Position numbers and translations under genes: made by a program. Below are positions 37,001 to 48,134 of a stretch of DNA of 61,269 nt, in pieces; positions within the stretch are counted from its first letter, which is position 1, and each line of letters begins with the position of its first letter. The notes beneath the pieces were generated by a model. The model did not search any database, was not told the DNA's origin, and saw only the letters and a list, made by a program, of their open reading frames with translations. The DNA comes from Dipetalonema caudispina (lineage: Eukaryota > Nematoda > Chromadorea > Rhabditida > Onchocercidae), in assembly GCA_013365325.1 (NCBI GenBank), contig JABVXV010000308.1, forward strand, positions 11,857 to 73,125, in the 5' to 3' direction.

Positions 37001-38498
37001 CTGTAACACGTGCTTATTGTAAATTTACTCCTAATTGTTGTTTACGATTAAGACTGTAACATGCGCTTATTACAAATTACTCCTACTCTATATATGTATA
37101 TGCATGGGTAAAAGAAAAAACAAGGATTCACTTCCATAAGAAATCATTTCCAGAATAAATCAACTCTTAAAGCTTTCTACTCCAACCCTACTATAACTTC
37201 TACTGATACTAATTTTTTTATTATTCAATGAAATATACAAAAAATCTTCTTCGACAGACAATCAAAACGGATCTATTTTCCTCAACCTAACCACAAAAAA
37301 CTTCCAAAGCCAGAAGTTGATATCAATGGTTCAACCACACTTGGACAGTAATCAAACATTGTCCATGACGGCAAAAGTAAATCTACAGTGATAATATGAA
37401 AGAAGACTTATGAAAGTTTCTGAAACTTCCAATCCTTCTCCTTACTTGTCTTTTATCCAGTAACGCAAAAATTTTCATTGTAACTAACTTTTCTCGCTTT
37501 TCCACAGCATTTCGTTCTTCCTTCTCTTCTTGCGCAATTTTTTCCTTCAGCGATAATGTGCGATATGGTTTCCAGCGTCCTTTCCCACCCCTCCTATATA
37601 ACTTCATATTATTTATTTTATTACTGAATTGTTGGTAAGAGATTGAGAGAAGAAAATGCACAACGAACTCTCTATACCTGTTAAAAACACGAAATTAAAC
37701 AATGCTGAGATCAAAAAATTCTACCTTTATAATGACTTTAAAAAAAGCTTTTTACAAAAAAATTCCCCAATATTATGAAAGGTAACCAAAAACGAAGTAA
37801 TGCTTCGAAACGTTTTAAAATGCGATCGACTGCGATAACATGCCCCAAATCCCTATACTAATAATGGCTGAATCGACATTATCCTTGGCGACTAGTAATT
37901 AAACTAATCTAGAATTAAGATTTGAATCCTGGGAAAGTTTGATTATTCTTTACCTAACTGTCACCTGCTTTCTTTTAGGCTGCCATTAAATCCCTCCAAA
38001 AAAAAAAAGGAAAAGTTCTGTAATTTCAATAACATCAGTGATAAAAAAGGAGGGAGAGGAAGTAGAAAGATAAAAGGACGAATTCTTTCACAAATGAAGG
38101 GAGAAAGGGACAAGTTTTCTGCGAAATTTCATCATTCCGAGAAATAGAGAATTCGAAAATGTAAATAGAATGAAACAAAGCAAAAATGCAAACCTTCTTC
38201 GGGGTTTCTTCGTCTTTGCATGTGAAGCACCTGCCGAAAGAACCCCTTGATCCGGAATTCTTTCAGAATGATGTTGCTGTTTCTTTGGGCCTTGTTCCGC
38301 GGTGGCTTGATGGTTTGCATCGACAGGAATGCCGCGCGAAACTGCAACAGCAACTTCGTCATCGGTACCTTCCATCGATGCAACAACAATATCATGTTCT
38401 GGTTGCAGTTGTTGTGGTAAATGCTGCTTCGAAGTATGCTCTTGATCTTGTTGCTGATGTTGTTGCTTATCGGGTTGGTCTACGACAGTTGCAGTCAT
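34051..38498 (-). CDS. HEXIM: HEXIM, 7SK-dependent inhibitor of P-TEFb
   Basis: Nuclear protein that, when bound to 7SK RNA, holds P-TEFb (CDK9/cyclin T) inactive and so limits Pol II pause release. Exons: 38498-38194, 37593-37489, 36251-36090, 34843-34687, 34278-34051, giving 318 residues (human HEXIM1 359, HEXIM2 286). Residues 1-90 are a Q/H-rich, low-complexity N-terminus. An arginine-rich RNA-binding stretch (KTKKPRRRRGGKGRWKPYR, about 96-114) is split by intron 1. The signature P-TEFb-inhibitory motif PYNTTQFL is at 147-154, in the family context RGKPMAPYNTTQFLLEDHE. An acidic segment (AEDDEMERQFDADYDYVNME) precedes MTKDEVTREYMHLEK, which matches the family's MSKQELIKEYLELEK and begins the coiled coil (about 244-275) that dimerises and binds cyclin T. 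An in-frame stop precedes the ATG, and a possible leader acceptor lies 14 nt upstream. Confidence 0.93.
35275..35484 (-). other. 69-codon open frame nested in HEXIM intron 3 (unknown)
   Basis: ATG at 35484 to TAA at 35275-35277, 69 residues, in a stretch with visibly higher G+C than the surrounding intron. The protein is mixed in composition with no repeat, signal peptide or membrane segment, and I recognise no family. No donor gives a phase that fits the next HEXIM exon (34843). It could be a separate short gene, an unrecognised first exon or chance. A CRE-rich segment lies 130-200 nt upstream on the same strand. Confidence 0.25.
35615..35667. promoter_or_regulatory. CRE/ATF-site cluster in HEXIM intron 3
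   Basis: A full TGACGTCA at 35660-35667 is accompanied within 50 nt by GTGACGTTA (about 35639) and by TTACGTTACGTTA-type half-sites (35620-35632). This density of ACGT cores stands out in A+T-rich intron sequence and suggests an internal promoter or enhancer. Binding is inferred from motif only. Confidence 0.4.
36811..37089. repeat. 53-nt minisatellite with alternating A/B units (106-nt higher-order repeat)
   Basis: Five tandem units start at 36831, 36884, 36937, 36990 and 37043, spaced exactly 53 nt (anchor ATTAAGACTG). A partial unit lies on the left, and the fifth unit degenerates at its end. Units 1, 3 and 5 begin TACGATTAAG; units 2 and 4 begin TACCATTAAG and differ together at other sites. 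Lies in HEXIM intron 2. Confidence 0.93.
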
Positions 38499-38511
38499 CG
38501 TAGTCGTTGTC

Positions 38512-38522
38512 ACTTAAAATAA
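38512..38522 (-). promoter_or_regulatory. Possible spliced-leader acceptor of HEXIM
   Basis: TTATTTTAAG on the minus strand ends at 38513, 14 nt before the ATG at 38498. T-rich but ending AAG rather than CAG, so weaker than the others. Confidence 0.3.
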
Positions 38523-39045
38523 CCCGCACCAATGTCCCCAGCACAAAACGGGCTTTCGAATGGTAGGTCACACACCTAGGTTCCGTGGATTTAACGTCAA
38601 AATGGAGACAGCCGTATAATGTCTTAAACGAAGGTCAAAGGTCGACAGGCTTGCACTATCCCAAACCGACCACTGTCTCTTTGGATATATTACCAACTGC
38701 AACAGCAACACACACTACCTTCTCCTGCCAACCACTTACCAGCGTGCACCCAACTTTACGTGTCTGTCTATGCCTACACTTCTATGTATGTCTGTCTGTC
38801 TGTGTGTGTGTATGTGTATGTGTATGTGTGAATACACGCCTATCTACGTATACTCGCACGTACGCGTCAAGAGCGTGTGCGTGCGTAGACGTATGTGTAT
38901 GTGAGTGCGCCAAAGAACGTCGCCGCTGCCGAGTACAGCTCCGACACTGATTGTAAGTACCTCCTCTATCGCTCCTTTTATAATTGTAATGAGAGCGCAC
39001 GCGACGCGACATGCACGCCTCATTACTCCGCGAGCGTTCTATAAG
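38520..39045. promoter_or_regulatory. CpG-richer region upstream of HEXIM, likely promoter
   Basis: G+C and CpG content rise sharply here compared with flanking DNA (for example GAGAGCGCACGCGACGCGAC near 38992). The segment also carries a TG-type microsatellite (38786-38830). It lies directly upstream of the HEXIM start. Long open frames on both strands here come from low-complexity repeats and have no family resemblance. Confidence 0.4.
38786..38830. repeat. (TCTG)/(TG)/(TATG) microsatellite
   Basis: Compound simple repeat upstream of HEXIM. It generates Cys/Val-rich and Thr/His-rich spurious translations on the two strands. Confidence 0.88.
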
Positions 39046-42000
39046 CAATTTTCATTGTTATCAAATTGAATGGATGCGAAATAGTGCCTAATATTTGCAC
39101 AAATTTTTGCTCCTAGCTTCTAGGAAATCGCGGGTAACTTCTCATCGTAAATATCGAAGTTGAGAGGATTTGATTGACTACAAATCTTCCTTATATTATT
39201 AATTTATAATCAATTTATGAAGTAAGTATTTGCAGTATAGTTTTGTCGTAATTTATGAAATTTTCTACTCCAGAATGACTCTTACGGGAATGGATAACCT
39301 TTAACCTTCAGCAGTAATTCACGTTTCAACTTATAGAATTCGTAATATTCAATTTGGTAGCAAGAAAAGAAAAAAAATAAATGCGTGTAAGAAATAGACG
39401 TAGTGGGAATTTGTATAAAAGATTAATTATGTTCAACTTTTTAATTGTAAATTTAAATTATTTACTGGAAAAGTCCCTTTCTTACTTGAAAACTTCAAGA
39501 ATTTCTGCATTTTTTTTTCCTACTAAAGGCTGTTAATTTCCTTCCTTTTTAAGTACCTACTCAAATTCTAAATTTCAATTTACTCTTTTCAAGCATCAAT
39601 GATTATAGCTAAACAGTTATATTAACATTTCTTCGGCGAAAAACTTCCAATTATATAGTCCTAATGTAGTTGATTATCACAAATGAATTCATAGTATTAC
39701 CCAAAGATTTGGGTAAATGTTAACTCGGGTAAATGTTAGTTATGATGATTATCAGTTCAAATTAGGTATTATTAACACTGTCACTGTCTAAGTATCTTCT
39801 TAGATAAATATTTTCTAAGCATTCAACTCTTTTTACACACAGCTAATCATCCTTTGACGTACGTGAATTGTATAAATTCTTTACGTAATTCCTGAAGTAT
39901 TTCTTTACAACATACATATTCTGCACCAGATAAGATGACCTTAAATTATCGCAAAAGATGATGACATTAGTGAAAAGAAAAAATTTTTCAAGCATTTCTA
40001 ACTGTTAAGAGGTGACGTTTCCGGCTCCTGATGGCTTATGTAGGTCATATTAGGTCACAAAAGTTAAGGATAGGATATTTTTGGCGAAATTGAAAATGAG
40101 AGCGCATTGATGTGTTACAATTACACGCAACTGAGGGAACTTTTTATATGTTTAAACAAAATTTGCATATTGATTAGATCAAGAATAAGTAGCAACTTTT
40201 TCTTCCAGTGGTAAAATTTATTTAATTCCGAAATTTTTGCATATTTTCAAATGATATGACAATTTTAGACTTTTCTTCAAGTCTTGAAATTTCAACATTT
40301 TTAACTGCTAAAAATGTCATAGTATTCCCTTAGTGTAACAGTGAGTTACTGTTACTGCTACTGCTGCTGCACACTTAATGTTATTATAAGAAAGGGTCAA
40401 AGGCCATGGGGATGAATGCATAATTAGGGATGCACATTGTTATCCCTCATAATTGGGTATTATTTGCTGTTGTTCTAAATGATTTACAAGTGGTCTTTTT
40501 GGAATGATTGACCTTTATTTGTTCTTGGGCTGATTTCTAGGATTCTTATCTCTCTTTCTAAACCTTTAACGATAAAGGATGTTCACCTTCAACATCATCA
40601 GCCTTAAGCTTTCATTCCCATTGATTTGCCAATTTTTAGGTAAACTTAATGCATCATCATACCTGAATCATTCTGCTGAAATCAGGCCTTGAGGAAATAT
40701 AACATAAATAATAACCAGTCAATTCAAGGCTTGTTGATGCATTTGAATTCTCTAACGTAATCTTTCCACAGATTTTGTTGAAAATTATCCTTAACTTATT
40801 TGTGTAGAAGTGAACAAGTGTCAGATTTTACTACTTTGAAAATATGATCAAAAAATTTTTAATTCAAAAAAAAAAAAAAAAAAAAACTCCATCGTATCAG
40901 TTAAAGCATTTTTGCATAACACTTATTATTATGTATGTTGCTCACATTCAACTAATAGCAATTACCGAATTAAACTGTGATATGAAGTATTAAATATTAT
41001 TCCTTCCTTTACTATTTCAAATTCCGGAAGATATTTCAGAAATAATGATATTTGTTATGCAATGATTTAATTAACTGTGCAGGAAAAATGCAAATTCTTT
41101 GAATGTAATTTAATCTTATCTTTTGCAATGTTGAAATTAAATCTCACAATTAGAAATTTTTTTTTTCCGTTCTAATTGTATCAAAAATATTATTAATTAT
41201 ACAATTCATAATTAGAATATGACTGTTTTTTTTTTTTTTTATACAGTATATCCAAATTGTTCAGGTTGATAGAATACAGTATCACTTGTTCTTTTCTTCG
41301 TTTTTCGATCTTATCTTCTTTCTTGACCTTATTAATTCTACGTCACATTTTTTACAACTCATTTATAATCTTTCAGATCATTGCAAAATGAAAGTATGAT
41401 AGATATATATAAGAATAAGCTAAAAAATGTTAAATTTTTATTAGTATAGATTTCTGGTGTACAAGTGATCATCATTGCTAAGATAACAAATTTAGCCGTG
41501 ATAATTGAAGTTTTAATATATCTGTATTCTTTGGAACAATCCTTTTCATCATATTTATTAAATTCAACCTTGCAACAAGAAAAGATAATCAGTTGATCAA
41601 ACCAATCGATTACATGTTATTACTCGAAATGAGTAGCGATCAATTGCCATTCAAATAAAATAATTTAAGAATCTCAATTTATTCTACAGAAAAAGATCAA
41701 TTATACAATAGTTAATTCAGATATTTGCATTTGAATTATTTGCTACCACATTTCACTAAGGATCTCGAACCGATAATTCGATACTGACTGTGGTTATCTT
41801 TCAAAATAGTAATTATTTCTATTTTATTGCACGATATACTGCTAATCAATGGTAAGATCTGTGATGCATTGATCGGAAATGTTTGAATGATTGATCTGGA
41901 AATGGAATGGAAATAATTTTTTTGAACTAATTCTGATAATTTATATATTAAATGATTGCATCTATAACAGTAATAATCATTAGAATGGTAAATGATAGAT

Positions 42001-42357
42001 ATTCATTTTGACATTTTTTATCCAACCTCTTCTCTTATTAATAGCTTTACAAATGTTTTTATAAATTTGCAGCAGGATTCAAGAATTTATAGCTTATTGG
42101 ATTAAATAGTAAATTGAGATAAATTCATTTGGATACATCTTCTTGGCACGATATGATATGGCTTGAAATATATAACAAATAAACTAATTTATTGAAATAA
42201 TTTGAAATAACCATATAGGCTTATCATATCAGAATTGAAATTAACAAAGGATCATCCAACAATTCAAACTGATATAAGCAAATACCTATGTATACCATAA
42301 TATTTGTGTTGCATTTTCGTTATAAATAGAATAATTCTACCCAAAAGGTTAAAGTAT
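39046..42357. other. Gene-poor region, left part
   Basis: I see no exon with homology and no RNA gene. It contains an A-run at 40866-40885 and T-runs at 41158-41166 and 41227-41240. A duplicated GGGTAAATGTTA lies at about 39712-39738. Confidence 0.5.
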
Positions 42358-42359
<2 letters not shown>

Positions 42360-42402
<43 letters not shown>

Positions 42403-42408
42403 TGTGTG
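42360..42408. repeat. (TG)n microsatellite
   Basis: About 24 TG units with one TATG interruption. Confidence 0.95.
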
Positions 42409-42638
42409 ATGTTCCCATAGGTATCAGTAAATGAATAATATCGATTATTATCATTTAACAATCAATGATTGCTTTACTATGAATGAGTTTTATCTTCGAT
42501 AATGAATAGTAAATAAGCGGAAGTGTAAACATATAACCTGCTATGAACAGAAAGTAAAACTACTTCATATATTCATTCAATCAACACAACGTTTGTTTAT
42601 AGCTATAATATGTTTGATTAAATGGTATTCCTTTATTC

Positions 42639-42684
42639 CTCTCTCTCTCTCTCTCTCTCTTCCTCTCTTATATAGGTATATATG

Positions 42685-42715
<31 letters not shown>
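42639..42715. repeat. Inverted repeat: (CT)11 facing (AG)12
   Basis: A CT run at 42639-42660 and an AG run at 42692-42715 are separated by 31 nt. They are perfect reverse complements over at least 22 bp, so a transcript or extruded strand could form a long perfect hairpin. Confidence 0.9.
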
Positions 42716-42719
42716 TGGG

Positions 42720-45700
42720 AAATTTTGATTCTCAGTGAAAAATTGATTTTCAACTTACAAACAAATTACGGTTGTCTATGATGGCACGAAAAAGAGTGAT
42801 GAAAATGGATGGAATAAGATGAGATTACTTATCAGCATGAAATGTTATTTGGAATGAATGAAATTGAAATTTAACAGAAATAAATGACTGATTGAATGAT
42901 GGAAAAAAATGAATGAAATGAAATAAACGGATGAAAATTTATAAATGAAAAGAAAAAAATTATGTAAATCGAATATTTTCATTCAAATTATCACTCATAC
43001 TTTTCAAATTTAATATCTTACAAAGTATTAAATTAATTCTGAAAATAATGGATGAAAATATCGCATTTAATATCATTCAAATGCCACTTATATCTTTTCC
43101 CACTCATCGATAATTATTTTTGTGTAATTTTCAAATGTTCGAAATCTTATCTTCTTTCAACAAAACATAATGTTATTTACCACTTCAACATTTTGAGTAT
43201 CATTTTGTCCCAATAGCATTTACCTATTTGTTCTAAACATCGAAATTTTTATTCTAAAAAGAAATTATAGAAGAAATAAAAAAAAAAAAAAAAATTTATA
43301 AAAACAAAAATGATCACATTTGTTTGTCAAAAATGCTTGCAAATATTTGTTTTATTGCATTTTTTTTTTCCTTCTTTTTTTTAAAAAAAAAAAAAAAAAA
43401 ATGTATTGATGACAACTGTAAAGAGTTTTAAATTTGCTAATTGGTTATGGGTTGCTTTTTTCTTTTATTTTTTTTTTTTTTTTTTGAAATGATTATGGGA
43501 GAAATTTTTAAATGTATTTTTAATGTACACTCGTTAATTTGCGAATAATATGTTCTGTGATAATTCACTCAACCAGTTTTTCAGTGATTTCTCGTCGAAC
43601 ACGGCGCCCTTTCTTCTAATGGTATCTTTTTATCAATTGCGACCTTCAATCATAGAATTTGAACTGAGAAATATTTTACAGTCTAAAATGAATCATCTTC
43701 AACTATATGAACTGCAAAATTTGCATTTTGCAAGCATCAGATAATAACAATGATCTTTAGCTTAATTTTTGTTCGTTAATATCTCTTAATTCACAATTGA
43801 TAATCACTTCATATTTTCGTAGATATTACTGCTGAAGTTGTAGAAATAAACCTTCTTTAACTTCAAAGGTACTCCTTTATCATTTCACAAATTCAATGTT
43901 TCTCTATTTCCCAAAAAAGAAACCGTTGTTTTCTTCTGTCGGATATATATCTGTTCGATCTTTCTTTTTCTTTCGATTGGCGTTTTTTTTTTTTTTTTTT
44001 TCTTATTTTGGATCTACTAACAGTTATACATTTTGGATGAAGTAATTCTCAAGGGCATTATTCTAGAATGAAACCTGTCTAACAGTTCCGGAATGATGAC
44101 GTTTTTGCTTCATTTCTATTATCAATGCTGCAGATCAAGACTTCCTGACGATTGCGCTCCGCACAATTTCCTAATCACAAGATATATGTTAATTAATTGC
44201 GGTAATTTCAACCTACTATTCAAATTCCTTTCCAATATCATTTTATTTTTACGTCTACCACACACTACACCCACCATATCTATTAATTAATATTCCATTT
44301 AATGATGTAGCAAAATTTAATTCAAATTATGCAGGCTAAAACTATCTAATAAATTGTCACATTTTCCAAATTTAAATATTTATAATGTTACTTTTTATCA
44401 AAGTGGAAAATTATTTGAAATTTGAAAGCATTTAGGAAGAAATATGAAAAGTGAAAAAAAGATTACCATACTTCCTTATTTACTATCATAAGGTATTAGT
44501 TGGATCTCATAAATATTTTAGTAGATGTTATGTTTTTGATACATTGATACCCACTTCAATAGCATTCCTAGGTAGTTCTATTCCATTTCCCATCATTATT
44601 CATCAATTTTACACACATGCATTCACTATTGCAACATTTGGCAGAAAAATGTTTTCGTACCACACCAAATGAATGACCGAGTATTTCCGGGAAAAATTAC
44701 TGTAATTTTGCAAAATTTGATGCATATCTTAATGAACATATATCTTTTTTTTTTTCTTTTCTCATTTAAAAGTAATGTATTATAACTTTAATTCATATAG
44801 GTTTAACAAAGGAGTTAATTCAAGCTAAAATCAAATTTGTAATCTTTAAGAAAGATAATAACGGTAGAAAAGGTTAAGTTCAGGTAATGATGGAAATAAT
44901 ATTTCATGAATCTTTTCTAAGTGAAATTACAGATTGTTGGAATTTTGGAATTTGGATAGCTATCACTGTAAATGATAATAACATCTGATTGATAACAACA
45001 AAATTCTATTGAATTATTTTTCCGTTTTTTCCCCTTTTTTTTTTTTTTTTTTTTTTTTTACATTTCCTAATCCTATTTGGAAGTAATAATCATTTTTGGT
45101 TAGAAAGAAATTTCCAATCAGAACTAAACCTAAGTATCAAATCGATGCAACCAATCACTCTACAAAAATTCACTACAGTTTACTGTAATTGATAGGAAAT
45201 ATTCAAGGAGGTAATAAATGAAAATCATTCGAAATTGTCTTTGTGAAGTGCTTTACTGAATTGCTAAAAGCTATTAGATGAGTAATCTGTGGTTTAAAGC
45301 ATAGATATGAAAAAAAAAAAGGTGTGAATCAATAAATTTTGTAAGAGAGAAAATTTAAAGGCCTAGGAAAATAATGAGAATGATGACTTATAGATGATAA
45401 TATAAATATCCTTCTGTTTGTTCATATAGATAATGGGATAAAGAGGATGAAAAATTTCGAAGAAAATTTTAAAAAGAAGAAAAAGCTTGAATAACATAAG
45501 AAGGTTAACTTTTTTTTACAAATAAAAGAAATGCTCAATGAAGGGAGCATTGATTATTAATTAATTCAAACTTTTAAAATTGCCAAAACTAATTGAAAAA
45601 TGAGTGGAGTAAAAGAAATGAATTATTGAAAGAGTATAATTTGAGGGAAAAGTGTATGGAAGAGAAAAATGAGACAAAAATTTCAAATGTCAGCTGCTTG

Positions 45701-47610
45701 CACAAATGATTTGGTTAAAGAAATGAAGGAACATTGAAATATTATTTGTTTTTTTTTTTTTTTTTTTTTTGTATATTTAGTCATTTTCCTAATCGATTCT
45801 TTTAACAGTAAAAAATATTTGTCGATCCCGTTATTATAGCCTAATTCATATTGTAATCATTGTTAGAAGCTAATTAAACTGCTAATGATATAAGTAAATG
45901 AAAGAAAAAGAAAAAAGAGATATGATGTGATTTTTAATGGATATGAAAATTTTTCAATCATTTTTAGTTCTATTTAATAAATAAGAAAAAGATTGTGGGA
46001 AGGATGAAATAAAATTCAATACTTTTTAACTTTCATAATCCTTCATATTTTTTTTTTTTTTTTGCTATATTTTCCGCCTAGAATAGCTATGATAAAGAAT
46101 TTCTTTGAAAACTTATTACTTCTTGTAAATAAAAGATGAAGTTAGGAATTTAAAACAAATGTTGCAATACCAAAATATTTGAAATATAAAATGTTCCGTT
46201 TCATCATCATGTAACGATTCTAACGATTCCGGTACTGTCACCACCGGAACTTTTGATGCATGTTCAAACATGGTAATGTGGTTTGAAATATGGACTTGAC
46301 ATCAATAGGTCGAAGTTTTAATGGAAATTAATTGTGATCATAATAGAATATGGCATTTTAGTGACAGACATGGGTGTAATAAGAATATCTGACCAAAATA
46401 GACTTCTATTCACGACAAGATGAGGAGTGCTTCAGAATATAATAACCAAGATGAAGGCAAAAAGAAGTAACAAAGAAAATGGATACGATGAAGATCGAAA
46501 TAGAAAACAATAATAAGGTTAAGTATCACTTGACCCTTGCCAAACTAATTAGTCAAAAATATAAAGCTACAAATGATACCATATGCCAAAAGATTGTGAA
46601 AAAAACAGAACGGATCGGATGACTAAATTAATAAATAATAATTCATATATTTGTCCTAAATTTTTACAATTACTTGAAGAAAAATTTGCACTAACAATTA
46701 AATTGTACCATTCATCGCTCGAAATCTATTGTAATTATGAAATTTATTGCAAATTACAGATTTTGCAAATTTTTCGAACTTCAAATAGCAACCATAATTG
46801 GTTTCATAATTGCACGACCCTTAGATTGTTTATTTATTTGAAATGATTAAAAGGTACAATATATTAGAAAATTGGTCGAGAATGAAAAAGCAACAACAAT
46901 AGTTGTTAGGAATAGTGAAAAAGTGGAAATAGATGAGACAAAGTTTGAAATTTCAATCTGTTAGATAAATTATAATCACTTCAAAAACACTTTGCTTTTA
47001 TTTTTCTCTTGCTTAGAGTAAATATTTAGGAATTTTTTTCATCTATTTATCGTAATTTTAACAATAATATCATAGCGGAAATAGGAGAAATCCATCCTTC
47101 AATTGACAGACTTCCGCTTCTTGCGCTACAAAAAAAAAACATTTTTTGCAACTCGGAAACAAAGCATTTTATTTCCGGAGGAAACAATAAATTCGATCGA
47201 GACGTTTGAAATTCACACATTTTATATTGTATATAAGTGATTGAAGCAAATAAAAGTTAACGTAAAAGACGTATACGTCTCGTTCAAACAGACTGATGGA
47301 AGTAAGCATTTAACGGTTCTATGTGATATACGATTATTAAAAAGTAATGATGGCAAAAGTTTATCGGATGTAAAATTATTAGGCTATTCTAAAATGCATT
47401 TCTTCGATTGATCTGATAATAGCCCTAATGGTCCTAGGCTATTTATTCATATGTTTCTGGAATGAATCAATTCAAATTTCGTTTCAGATTTTCGTCGTAA
47501 TTGAAAATGAGACTACTTTTGTTGTTCTTTTTTTATTTGGGAATAAATTTCGAAAAATTTAATGAAAATATCGGCCCTAACCATTTACCTAATCTTCCCG
47601 CATATTTGTT
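42720..47610. other. Gene-poor region, central part with dense A/T homopolymer tracts
   Basis: No supported gene. Long pure tracts occur at about 43276-43294, 43383-43400, 43463-43484, 43985-44001, 45036-45059, 45750-45770 and 46050-46063. Open frames of 60-90 codons here have no recognisable domain and are at chance length. Confidence 0.5.
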
Positions 47611-47612
47611 GA

Positions 47613-47668
47613 TATTGAACTAGTTTTAATTGGATATTGAACTATATTTAGATATTGAACTATATTTA
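47613..47668. repeat. Short tandem repeat, three copies of about 18-22 nt
   Basis: GATATTGAACTA followed by a T/A-rich tail is repeated three times in tandem. The last two copies are identical over 18 nt. Confidence 0.8.
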
Positions 47669-48112
47669 TTTCTGCATCATCATTAAACTTTTTGTAAAAA
47701 TTACAGTTTTGCTTAAATCAGTACACTCTGCTTTCGCATCACTTCAATTGAATTCATTTCTTTCCGCATCAGCTCTCTACGATTCGTTCCGCATACATTG
47801 GCTGCGTTTCCTTATGTATGATAAAAATACTAATTTTGTATATGTGTTGTGTATATATTATTCAAAAAGAAATTGATAGTAAGTGAAATTCAACGAGCGC
47901 TCTTATCAAAGTGCAAGAAATGAATAGAAAAAAAGGTAAAACGACGATAGCGTACAGTGGAAAAACAGAAAAATTTTCGACAAAATTTCTAAAATTTTAT
48001 AACAAACTGACAGAAAAATGGGAAATAATGCAAAAATTGATGAGTTTTAAGAAGCAAAGAAAGTTTTACTTCTCAATTTATTTTGCAGTTAAAGAAAGGG
48101 AATGAAAGGAGG

Positions 48113-48133
48113 GAGAGAGAGAGAGAGAGAGAG
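48113..48133. repeat. (GA)n microsatellite
   Basis: About ten GA units in the gene-poor region. Confidence 0.9.
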
Positions 48134-48134
48134 G

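Noticed and set aside
38585..38950. 121-codon plus-strand ORF rich in Cys/Val
   Set aside because: Opens with GTG, contains no ATG, and is mostly translation of a TG microsatellite.
40335..40360. Small inverted repeat AACAGT-GAGTT-ACTGTT considered as an RNA hairpin or terminator
   Set aside because: A 6-bp stem alone, with no flanking pairing or promoter, is expected often by chance.
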